Origin: Tissierella sp. P1
GTDB taxonomy: Bacteria > Bacillota > Clostridia > Tissierellales > Tissierellaceae
Length of the DNA stretch: 64,000 bases
Assembly (NCBI RefSeq): GCF_002266425.1
Contig: NZ_NPMN01000012.1
Coordinates: 1-64,000, forward strand
Direction: 5' to 3'
The position numbers and the translations under genes are program-made. Positions 16,485 through 25,051 of the stretch are shown piece after piece (position 1 is the first letter of the stretch; each line of letters opens with the position of its first letter). A model generated the notes under the pieces. It searched no databases and was not told where the DNA came from. It was given only the letters and a program-made list of their open reading frames with translations.

Positions 16485-17731
16485 ATTATCGCCGCCAATT
16501 TGCTATAAGTTTCTTCCAATCGATTTACTAATGATTCAGGTAAGTTCAGTTGTTCCACTTCAATGCCAGAAGGTAATAGTCTACATTTGGCTCCCATATA
16601 TACTTCTCTCATATAAGTGGAGCCATAAAACCAATCTCCTTTAATTGTAGCTATAAGGGATAGTGCACCAGAAGAAATGGACGGAGCAACAAAAGGCTTA
16701 TACCCAAATTCCCTTACTTCTTTGTTTGCATGTATAGTTTTATTAGTTAAATAATTTGAAATTTCTTCATTATAGTTTTCTATACTATCTGCTACAATTA
16801 GTCCTTCACCGTGAGGACCAAAGACTCTTCCTTCTTTAAGATAATGAATCATTTCAAGAGATTTTTCTGCATAGAAGCAAGCTCTGCCATTCATAACTCC
16901 AAGGCCATATCCTATTATCTGGTCTGCAGATAATCCATAGAAATCCATATTTCCAGATTCGTCCTTATTACTTTCAAGGAAAGCTACTTTGCAAAGTAAA
17001 TCTACAGGATCAGATACTACTGCAAATATGCCTTGGAATCTAGCATCTCTTGCCATTCTAGCATATTTCTTTATGATTTCAGAATTTGATTCAAACTGTG
17101 CCATTCTAACGTCAGTTACATTGCTTCCTACAGGAGGTATTCCTTTTGAAGCACAGAAAACAAAGATATCACAATTGAATAAATCTTTCTCATCAATAAT
17201 TTCTACTGCAGGAAATGCAAGTTCATCAAAGGGACGCCTTATTTGATTAAGTTCATATTCCCATCGTTTTAATCTATTGATGTCTCTATCATATATGCCT
17301 ATTTTACTAATGCAGTCTCCTCCAAGGAGTCGAAGACCCAAGGTTAAGGTACTGCCTACATCTCCCAATGCTATAAGGTTTAATCTCCATTTTTTCTTTA
17401 TAGATTTATTTAATACATCTTTCCAGTTTGGATAATTTGTATTTACTGCTACTAGCTTTTTATTTTCAATTTTCTTTAGAATCCAATCTGGAATATTATC
17501 TACTGAATTCCTATTTTCCAATTTCAATATATTTAATCCTTCATCCTTTAAATTTAATAGGGAGGGATGAGATATAGAAAAATATTTTCTAGAATTCATT
17601 TGAGGTAATTGATTAAGAAAATATATTAATCCATCAGTATTTTTCATTTCTTTTTCAGATGATTTTGCTAGATTATTATAATCAAATTTAGAAAATAGAT
17701 ATTTATCTTCAAGTTTATAGTACTTAAACAT
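16481..17731 (-). CDS. Lactate/malate dehydrogenase-like protein
   Basis: The 416-residue protein is about 100 residues longer than typical LDH, the excess being an N-terminal extension of ~130 residues. From about 135 the LDH/MDH layout is visible: nucleotide loop 'LIALGDVGSTLTLGLRLLGG', acidic 'IYDRDINRL', 'FCASKGIPPVG', 'VSDPVDLLCKVAF' (the NPVD position), 'ADQIIGYGLGVMNGRACFYA' and the catalytic histidine in 'VFGPHGEG'. The mobile substrate loop does not match LDH or MDH, so the substrate is undetermined. AGGGGGA lies upstream; the gene starts 14 bases after the 1604-residue protein's stop and overlaps the next gene. Joint action with that flavoprotein is inferred. Confidence 0.75.
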   Translation of the reverse strand: MFKYYKLEDKYLFSKFDYNNLAKSSEKEMKNTDGLIYFLNQLPQMNSRKYFSISHPSLLNLKDEGLNILKLENRNSVDNIPDWILKKIENKKLVAVNTNYPNWKDVLNKSIKKKWRLNLIALGDVGSTLTLGLRLLGGDCISKIGIYDRDINRLKRWEYELNQIRRPFDELAFPAVEIIDEKDLFNCDIFVFCASKGIPPVGSNVTDVRMAQFESNSEIIKKYARMARDARFQGIFAVVSDPVDLLCKVAFLESNKDESGNMDFYGLSADQIIGYGLGVMNGRACFYAEKSLEMIHYLKEGRVFGPHGEGLIVADSIENYNEEISNYLTNKTIHANKEVREFGYKPFVAPSISSGALSLIATIKGDWFYGSTYMREVYMGAKCRLLPSGIEVEQLNLPESLVNRLEETYSKLAAII

Positions 17732-17745
17732 ATAATCCCCCTTAT

Positions 17746-20700
17746 TTATCGTCTTATGATATTTTCTAATCTTCTTAAATATTGTAAGTCCATTTCTATA
17801 TAAGTAGAAGGCTTAATATTTTTATTTAAGTCCATATTTTTATTTATATCTGGATGTCTTGGTGATACGAGAACTTCTCCTAAGCCTTTAATGCTAAGGT
17901 TCTTTTCATTGACTGATTGATAGACTTCTTCTATTGCTTTAAAAATACTAAGACTATTTTCTAGGCAAATTTCTGATAGATTATATATTGCATCGTTTTT
18001 AGTATTTTTTATGAATCTAGGCGATACATAGGGTAAAATCATGTTGATACTAGGGATTGAAAATGATTCTAAGATACTATCTCCTACCATATCCCCACCT
18101 ATATAGGGATATTGACTACTTTCATTAAACCACAGCTTTAGATTAGGTATAAAGTAGGCATAATCTAATTCTATACCTTTTATTTCACCTATTTCTTTTC
18201 CTTTTCCAGAAAGTATACCTACTATAATTTTTTTTATTTCTACACCTGCATTTCTTAAAATTGGTTCTATGACATTTATTCTATAGCCTTTACTAAGTAA
18301 ATCGTCAACTAATATGACGGGCTTATTAAAAGATTTTAATACCTTAGCCTGTTCTTCTAGGGATAAATAGTAAGGAGATGAGCCTACTGTAAAATTAACA
18401 ATATCGGGTTCGAATATTTTTTCTGTGTGCATAGTTTTAGTAACTGTATTTGGTATTATACTGCTGTTTAATATTGAGCCAAATGGTACACACATATTAG
18501 GACCAAATTCTTTAATTGGTGATGGAATTATACTTACTTCATTTGCATCACAAATTTTTTGAATCAATTTACTATAAGTCATATCCCTATTATAGGTAAG
18601 TAAGAGCTCACCTGGATAAAGAGCAGATAAGGCTTCTTTAAGTTTGTTTCTAGTATTTCTTATGGTTTCCAGTATTTTTGTATCAGTACTATATGGAGGC
18701 TTCAACATATTTTCTAAGTCTAGATTCAAAGTCATTGGATTATTCATATCCACTATAAACAGAGAGTTTTCATTATATACAAAATCTGTCATTAGGAAGC
18801 CTTGCAATAATAACTGTCTTTCAACCTCAGAATTTTTATTCTTCAGTAAGGAGTTATTATATAAAGCATAATTGTAATCTCTAGTTATAGCTAAAGATAA
18901 TGTTTCATTTAGAACTATCTCTACGAGATATTCATCATCGTTTTGAACACATATTCCTGATATTAAGATAATCCTTCCCTTTGCATTTTTCCTTATATAG
19001 TCTGTGATATTTGAATCATGGAATTCATCATATAGCATATTTTGGCGAACCCAATAAAAACTAGAAAAGCCTAATAGATTATTAGTTACAGAATCCCTTA
19101 CTAATAGAATTCTATAATTTAGTTTTTTTCTAAGAGAATTAAAATGATTTATGTCTATTGCATCTCCAAACTGTTCTTTTATTTCTTCTAAAATATTTTG
19201 ATTCAGGTTCCTTATAGTTTCTATTTCAATTATTTTAGATTGAATCAATGTTTTGTATTGTGGTTCCCTTAGATATAGTCCATAGTTATAGATATAAGAT
19301 TCTGCTAGGGGATCTATAAATTTTGATATATCTCTATTTAAATCTATATTTTGTCTTATTTGCGTTGAGCTAATATCTTCATATCTAGGAGGTAGAGAGA
19401 GTCTAATGACTTTAGATCTTATATTTTTAATACTTTTCTCTAGAGTCTTCTCGTCATCATCTTTAGAAATACTAGATTTCCTATCAAAAATTATGTGAGG
19501 AAAATCCAAAATAATACTCTCTTTTTTATATGCAGCTGCATTGATTAAGACATCAGAGCCAACTACAATATATACTTCCTTTTTAGGAAATAATTTTCTT
19601 AAGCTGTCTAAATCTATTGGATTACTGATATTTATTGGTGTGTTTTTTGGAAATAAATAAATATCCTTTTCATTTGCAATACTCATATTTACAATATTTC
19701 TTCTAAAGTTATGAGGTTCAGTTCGTTTGGACCATGAGAATTCATCTACTGCCAAATATACTTGGAATCCTTGATCTCTTATTTCAATAGCTATTTCCTT
19801 ATGGCCTAGGGAGAATGGATCAAAGCTACCTGGGAAAAATGCTATATTTTGATCATCAACTGGTTCTAAAGAACCGTGGAAAAACTCGTAGTCTGATATA
19901 AATCTGTATATATGATTTAGTGAAGCTGCATTATTATAGAATAAGAAATCATCTTCTCTATTATCATCTAAAAGAGTTAAGATTTTTTTTCCGATCTTAT
20001 TGAATATATTATATTTTTCATCCAAGCTTAAGATATTCGATTTAAATAGAGTAGAGCTTAAAACCCTTAGAGATTCATTTTTAATATCATTATTATAGGA
20101 AGCCATAGCTATGGAGAATAAGCCTAGAAGTCTGTCTATTCTATGGTTATGAATTTGTGATTCTTCTTCAAATTTAGTTATATAAGATTTATAGTTTTCT
20201 ATACATATGGCTATAGTATTTAGAAGCAAGAAGACAACACTTATACTAGATATTTTAATTTTATCTTCAAAATCATCTATGATTTCATCTAATTCTTTAG
20301 GAGGCAAGTATAATAGCAATTGACCTAAATAAAGAGGAATAAATTTTGCAAATTGATAAGAATCCATTTCCAAGGCTCTTAAAAGCTCTATAGCCACATC
20401 ATTTCTCTCTTCTAATGATAATAGATGAAATATATTTAATAGGGTAATGCCACTATAATTTCTAACCCTCTCTATAGCACTTACCTTAAGTATATTACAT
20501 AGGTGCATTGCAGTATGAAGCCCTTTAGCAGAAGGGTTCTTAACTACTTGGTCATAAAGCATATCTATATTTATTTTCTTTTTTACCCACTCAGTTGCAG
20601 TTTTTAAATTTTGAAGAAAAATTTCTGAGGTTTCATTTTCACTATGATTTTTACTTAATATTACTTGATAATTAGGAGAGATATTTATCTTTTTCCCTAT

Positions 20701-22560
20701 TATATATTTTAAATAGTTTTCTCCTAAGATAGGAGACTTGTTTAAATTTGCTATAAGCCAATTCCTAATAGAAGCTATAAATATAACATTATCTGTATTT
20801 ATTAACATCTGTGATATACTATCTAAAGTAGTTAGTCTTATTTCCATATTATCTGAATCTAATTGTTTTAATGTATAGGTGAATAATTTAAATAGTCTTT
20901 TCTCATCTAGACTGGGAATGGGTATATAGTCAATTGTTTGTGATAAATAGAACTGTCCTATGATAGATAAATTAGCATAGTCATCATAGTATTTAGCTAA
21001 GATATCAAAATATTTTCTATGATTGGACTTGTGAGATTCCTCAAATAAAGATTTTATTGTATTTTTTAGATTATAAAGCCATTCTCGTTGAGAATCTGCA
21101 ATTTTATGGTCAGGAAACAATAAATTATTTAGAAATTCATCTAGCAAGTCTTCTGAAGGCTTTGATCGAGCGTTAAATTTTATTGACTTTGGCAATTCCT
21201 TTCGATATTCTTCATCAAATAGTGCAATTAACTTACCAATCAGCTCAGCGGCTTCTTTTCTAATATCATCTCCAGTATGAAGAAGCAAATCTGATAGAAA
21301 ATGTAATGTAGTGATTTTCTGACTTTGCGTTAAATAAGTTGAGTATTCTTTGAAGATTTGGAGATAGAGTCGAAGTTTCCTCCAATTATTTTCTCCCCTT
21401 GCCATTTCTATAATAGTATTAAAAGAAACACTATCTGTTAGTCTAGACATTAAATTGATATTGTGTTCTATAGACATATATTTTATATTACTGATTACCT
21501 CTTGCTTATTCATTAACTCAAATGGTTTTTTAAATGGTTCTGTTAAAGAACCATTTAATGTAGTATCTATTCCCAAGGATATAATATAATCTTCAAAATC
21601 TTTTAATTTTTTATATACTTTTTTATATCTATTTTCTTTGGTTTCGTCTACATTGTCTAATTTTTGGAGTATTACATCAAAGGATTCTTCTAAGGAGAAT
21701 ATATGCATATTATAATCATTGTTTTCAACTTTGTTTTTAACTCTAAAATCCGAATATATAAGTATTAGAGATTCAATAGGCAATGTCTCTAATTCTAAAT
21801 CCCAAGTTGAATGATTAGTTGCAATATGTCCAATTTTATCCATTTTAAATCTTTTAAACCATTCTTCAGTATAATAATAGTGAAGGTAAGGAACTCTTTT
21901 ACTATCTTCATCTAATACTCCATATTTACCTATATCATGTCCTAGGCTGGCTCCTGCCACAACCCCTAAATCTACAGGAAGACCAATAGCATAAAGTTGT
22001 CTTGCTATATACATACTAAGATTATTTACTCCTATTACATGGTCTAGAGTGTTATGACCAGTGATTGCCATATCTAAATGCATTAGCTCATTAATATAAC
22101 AATTATTAAATATATTTTTAAATATAAAATATTCTTTAGATATATTCTTATTCAGCTCTTCTTCACCAGTTAAAAAAGAAATAGGATATTTTTCAATAAA
22201 ATTATTATCAAAAAGTTTTAGTTCTACTATAAAATAATTCATAGATCTTACGAAAAATTCATATAAGGAAGTTAAATTAGGGTTAAAATCCTTTATGCCC
22301 TTATGGGGAAATGATTTATTAATAACCCAATTAAATATGGATTTTAACCAATTTTCCTGTGTATCTGGATTATATTCATTAAAATAATCTAAAAATAGAT
22401 CTAATAAAGAAAAGACAGAAAAGTTTCTGTCTTCAAATTTAAAGTCTAATTGATTTTGAAACTTTTCGTTACTAATATATTTGAGAAGAGTTTCTTTATA
22501 TTTTACTAAATAACCTTTATCTATTTCCTTATTAAAAAAATTATTAATAATTTCTTTCAT
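17746..22560 (-). CDS. 1604-residue protein: HD hydrolase + helical repeats + NadD-like nucleotidyltransferase + phosphoribosyltransferase
   Basis: A very large cytoplasmic protein with no signal peptide or clear membrane segment. Residues ~160-275 form an HD domain with candidate metal ligands H169 or H174, H208-D209 ('LGHDIGKYG'), H245/H250 and D271. Residues ~370-900 are leucine-rich and helical, resembling HEAT repeats. Residues ~903-1090 are a nucleotidyltransferase with 'FFPGSFDPFSLGH' and 'DISSTQIRQN', the paired motifs of NadD/CoaD. Residues ~1100-1250 may be GNAT-like ('NNLLGFSSFYWV'), weakly supported. Residues ~1340-1520 contain the PRPP loop 'PVILVDDLLSKGYR' of type I phosphoribosyltransferases. 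HD and NadD parts recall the separate yqeK and nadD genes. Its ATG overlaps the sdaAA stop by one base. The reaction is unknown; a nucleotide or dinucleotide cofactor pathway is my inference. Confidence 0.8.
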   Translation of the reverse strand: MKEIINNFFNKEIDKGYLVKYKETLLKYISNEKFQNQLDFKFEDRNFSVFSLLDLFLDYFNEYNPDTQENWLKSIFNWVINKSFPHKGIKDFNPNLTSLYEFFVRSMNYFIVELKLFDNNFIEKYPISFLTGEEELNKNISKEYFIFKNIFNNCYINELMHLDMAITGHNTLDHVIGVNNLSMYIARQLYAIGLPVDLGVVAGASLGHDIGKYGVLDEDSKRVPYLHYYYTEEWFKRFKMDKIGHIATNHSTWDLELETLPIESLILIYSDFRVKNKVENNDYNMHIFSLEESFDVILQKLDNVDETKENRYKKVYKKLKDFEDYIISLGIDTTLNGSLTEPFKKPFELMNKQEVISNIKYMSIEHNINLMSRLTDSVSFNTIIEMARGENNWRKLRLYLQIFKEYSTYLTQSQKITTLHFLSDLLLHTGDDIRKEAAELIGKLIALFDEEYRKELPKSIKFNARSKPSEDLLDEFLNNLLFPDHKIADSQREWLYNLKNTIKSLFEESHKSNHRKYFDILAKYYDDYANLSIIGQFYLSQTIDYIPIPSLDEKRLFKLFTYTLKQLDSDNMEIRLTTLDSISQMLINTDNVIFIASIRNWLIANLNKSPILGENYLKYIIGKKINISPNYQVILSKNHSENETSEIFLQNLKTATEWVKKKINIDMLYDQVVKNPSAKGLHTAMHLCNILKVSAIERVRNYSGITLLNIFHLLSLEERNDVAIELLRALEMDSYQFAKFIPLYLGQLLLYLPPKELDEIIDDFEDKIKISSISVVFLLLNTIAICIENYKSYITKFEEESQIHNHRIDRLLGLFSIAMASYNNDIKNESLRVLSSTLFKSNILSLDEKYNIFNKIGKKILTLLDDNREDDFLFYNNAASLNHIYRFISDYEFFHGSLEPVDDQNIAFFPGSFDPFSLGHKEIAIEIRDQGFQVYLAVDEFSWSKRTEPHNFRRNIVNMSIANEKDIYLFPKNTPINISNPIDLDSLRKLFPKKEVYIVVGSDVLINAAAYKKESIILDFPHIIFDRKSSISKDDDEKTLEKSIKNIRSKVIRLSLPPRYEDISSTQIRQNIDLNRDISKFIDPLAESYIYNYGLYLREPQYKTLIQSKIIEIETIRNLNQNILEEIKEQFGDAIDINHFNSLRKKLNYRILLVRDSVTNNLLGFSSFYWVRQNMLYDEFHDSNITDYIRKNAKGRIILISGICVQNDDEYLVEIVLNETLSLAITRDYNYALYNNSLLKNKNSEVERQLLLQGFLMTDFVYNENSLFIVDMNNPMTLNLDLENMLKPPYSTDTKILETIRNTRNKLKEALSALYPGELLLTYNRDMTYSKLIQKICDANEVSIIPSPIKEFGPNMCVPFGSILNSSIIPNTVTKTMHTEKIFEPDIVNFTVGSSPYYLSLEEQAKVLKSFNKPVILVDDLLSKGYRINVIEPILRNAGVEIKKIIVGILSGKGKEIGEIKGIELDYAYFIPNLKLWFNESSQYPYIGGDMVGDSILESFSIPSINMILPYVSPRFIKNTKNDAIYNLSEICLENSLSIFKAIEEVYQSVNEKNLSIKGLGEVLVSPRHPDINKNMDLNKNIKPSTYIEMDLQYLRRLENIIRR

Positions 22561-23429
22561 TAGTGTTGAATCTCCCTTCTAAGTCTCTCGCCTGTCGGGG
22601 TAGTAGCAACACCTCCTAATGCAGTTTCTCTCAATGATTCTGGCAATAGTTTACCCACTTTATACATAGCTTCAACTACTTCATCAAAGGGAACTAATGA
22701 TTTTACACCAGCCAATGCTAAATCAGCAGAAGTAAGTGCATTTACAACACCAGATGCATTTCGAAGAGCACAGGGATATTCTACTAATCCACCTATAGGA
22801 TCACATACAAGACCCATTATATTAACTAATGCAAAGGATGCGGCATTAAAAGAAGCTTCAGGTGTTCCGCCAGCCATTTCTACAATAGCAGCTGCCGCCA
22901 TAGCAGCGGCAGTCCCACATTCCGCTTGACAACCACCTTCAGCCCCAGAAACTGTTGCATTTTTGGCTACGATTTCTCCAATACCCGCGGCTGTGAAAAG
23001 ACCCATAATAAGTTGAGCATCTGTTAGATTTAACTTTTCTTTAGCGGATAATAATGCGCTAGGCACAATTCCTGAAGCACCAGCTGTTGGAGCTGCAACT
23101 ATTCTACCCATAGAAGCATTTATCTCCGATGTAGATAGTGCCTTAGCCATAGCAGATACTATCAAACTACCAGATAAAGTATTTCCAGAATTCTTATATT
23201 CTTCAACTTTTTTAGAGTCGCCACCAGTTAGTCCACTAACGGATTTCACTTCTTTATCTAAGGCAGATGTGGCAGAACTTTTCATTACAAATAAGGTGTC
23301 TCTCATTCTATTCATCAATTCATCGTATGAAATATCAGCGTTTTTAATTTCCTTTTCAATTACTATTTCAGATATTCTCTTGTTACTTTCGTTACATAAT
23401 TTTATTAGCTCTTCAGCTTTATTAAACAT
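22560..23429 (-). CDS. sdaAA: L-serine dehydratase, iron-sulfur-dependent, alpha subunit
   Basis: The 289-residue subunit carries the 4Fe-4S cluster of the serine dehydratase that converts L-serine to pyruvate and ammonia. Visible features are 'GLTGGDSKKVEEY', 'AAPTAGASGIVPSALLSA', the cysteine region 'EGGCQAECGTAAAMAAAA' and 'GLVCDPIGGLVEYPC', and the C-terminal 'TPTGERLRREI'. Length and motifs match the two-subunit Gram-positive type. It follows sdaAB by four bases, and its stop overlaps the start of the 1604-residue protein, indicating one transcript. In an amino-acid fermenter this would be a main catabolic route. Confidence 0.96.
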   Translation of the reverse strand: MFNKAEELIKLCNESNKRISEIVIEKEIKNADISYDELMNRMRDTLFVMKSSATSALDKEVKSVSGLTGGDSKKVEEYKNSGNTLSGSLIVSAMAKALSTSEINASMGRIVAAPTAGASGIVPSALLSAKEKLNLTDAQLIMGLFTAAGIGEIVAKNATVSGAEGGCQAECGTAAAMAAAAIVEMAGGTPEASFNAASFALVNIMGLVCDPIGGLVEYPCALRNASGVVNALTSADLALAGVKSLVPFDEVVEAMYKVGKLLPESLRETALGGVATTPTGERLRREIQH

Positions 23430-23433
23430 AAAA

Positions 23434-24102
23434 TCACCTCTTGATTGGATTTATCCCTTTAATGTATATTATTTCGTTTAATTGATCGATTTCATCTACA
23501 ACTCTTTTATTAATATCAGAGTCTGTTTCTACCACCATGGTAGCAATATCATTTTCCCTTGTTACTTTCATTGTAGCAATATTGATTTCACTAGCTGAAA
23601 GGATTGAGCTAATACGAGATATGACACCTTTTTGATCTATATATTTAATAATGATAGTTGGATAATCTCCACTAAATTCTACTTTATTTCCATTGATATC
23701 TGTAATTAATATGCTTCCGCCGCCAATAGATGAACCTATAATATAAATGTCCTCTTTATCCTCAAACTTAAAAACTATTTTTACAGTATTTGGATGTTGA
23801 TAACCTAGATCAGCTTCTATAAACTCAAAATCTATGCCTTTAGACTTTGCAATCTCAAAAGAATCTCTGAGTTCTTCGTCAGAGGGGTCCATTCCAAGAA
23901 TACCTGCTACTAAGGCTTTGTCAGTACCATGGCCTTCAAAGGTTTTACCAAATGAACCATGTAAATAGAAAACTACCTTATGAAACTCAGTACCAACAAT
24001 ATCTTTAGCAATTTTACCTAATCTAGCAGCACCAGCAGTATGTGAGCTTGATGGACCAATCATAACTGGACCAAGTATATCAAACACTCCATAATCTTTC
24101 AT
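23434..24102 (-). CDS. sdaAB: L-serine dehydratase, iron-sulfur-dependent, beta subunit
   Basis: The 222-residue subunit begins 'YGVFDILGPVMIGPSSSHTA', the hallmark substrate-loop motif of SdaAB. Residues 70-130 include 'HPNTVKIVF' and 'GSSIGGGSI', and the last ~75 residues form an ACT domain ('ISRISSILSASEINIATMKV') that probably responds to serine. AGGGGG precedes the ATG at 24102. It is the first gene of the tightly packed stretch running to 15435. The 64 bases between it and the prenyltransferase gene upstream hold a short GATAG/CTATC hairpin but no promoter I am confident of. Confidence 0.95.
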   Translation of the reverse strand: MKDYGVFDILGPVMIGPSSSHTAGAARLGKIAKDIVGTEFHKVVFYLHGSFGKTFEGHGTDKALVAGILGMDPSDEELRDSFEIAKSKGIDFEFIEADLGYQHPNTVKIVFKFEDKEDIYIIGSSIGGGSILITDINGNKVEFSGDYPTIIIKYIDQKGVISRISSILSASEINIATMKVTRENDIATMVVETDSDINKRVVDEIDQLNEIIYIKGINPIKR

Positions 24103-24166
24103 TGCATTACCCCCTAATTTGATAGTCTACTAATTCTATCATTTTATACCCAATTTCGCAATAAGT

Positions 24167-24811
24167 TTAACCCCCAAGAGTAATATCTTGATTATTATAC
24201 CATTCTAATGCTCCATAAAAATGTCCAGGTTTAAAATCTGGCCAGTATTCATCAATTATATAAAAATCTGAATAGACTGATTGCAGCGGTAAAAAACCGC
24301 TAAGTCTTCTTCGACCACCCCATCTAATTATCATATCAACTCTAGATATATCCCGAGATTTTATTGTACTTAATAAATCAGATTTGTTTTCTCCTTCTAA
24401 AAAATAGTCTTTTAGATCCCATTGCCAACCATAGTTAACTAAAAAATTCACTTTAATTCCACCAGTTCCAAATCGTTGCCTTTTGAGTGCAAAGGGTAAA
24501 AGAGCCTTGGGAAACATATCTGATTCCGTATTTCCTAAGACTAAGAGATCAGCATTTTCTTTAGATAGCATATTGACTGCATCAATACAAGCTTTTGTAA
24601 ATGCAAGTCTTTGAAATTTAGGTCTCTTAGTATTATCTACTGTAAAACCGTAGTAGGTAATTTCTTTTATCCCAATTTCTTTGCAAAGTTTAAACAATTC
24701 TAGACCAGGATTTAAACCTTTATTATATCCTTTCTCCTTAGTCATTCCTTGATCTACAGCCCACCGTCTATTTCCATCTGGAATCACACCTATATGATTC
24801 GGAATTCTCAT
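24167..24811 (-). CDS. Divergent cis-prenyltransferase (undecaprenyl diphosphate synthase family)
   Basis: The 214-residue protein has the UppS fold: 'HIGVIPDGNRRWA' keeps the Mg-binding Asp and the following Asn, Arg and Trp, and the end 'YSDFYIIDEYWPDF' matches the family. Several normally fixed positions are changed: the SxENWxRP segment reads 'TVDNTKRP', and the RTGGExR isoprenyl-diphosphate motif reads 'RWGGRRRLSG'. It is shorter than housekeeping UppS (~250). Clostridia often carry such a second copy, so the main UppS is probably elsewhere. AGGAGG precedes the ATG. Reaction and product chain length are uncertain. Confidence 0.82.
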   Translation of the reverse strand: MRIPNHIGVIPDGNRRWAVDQGMTKEKGYNKGLNPGLELFKLCKEIGIKEITYYGFTVDNTKRPKFQRLAFTKACIDAVNMLSKENADLLVLGNTESDMFPKALLPFALKRQRFGTGGIKVNFLVNYGWQWDLKDYFLEGENKSDLLSTIKSRDISRVDMIIRWGGRRRLSGFLPLQSVYSDFYIIDEYWPDFKPGHFYGALEWYNNQDITLGG

Positions 24812-25051
24812 AACTAATATTACCTCCTAAATTTTGTTAAACTTAGTATTCCATAAAAAAATAAAAGAATTCATAAAAGGTTTCGAAATAGTTTAACACT
24901 ATTTATTAAGTCAGTCGCGTATGATACATAAATTAAAGACTATGAGTAATTGCCCACAGCTATATAAGTACAAAAAGTTAATAATCTGGTAACATCTTCA
25001 ACCTAGTTTGTAATAATTTTATGATAAGATACGGATTAGGAGGGATAAGAG

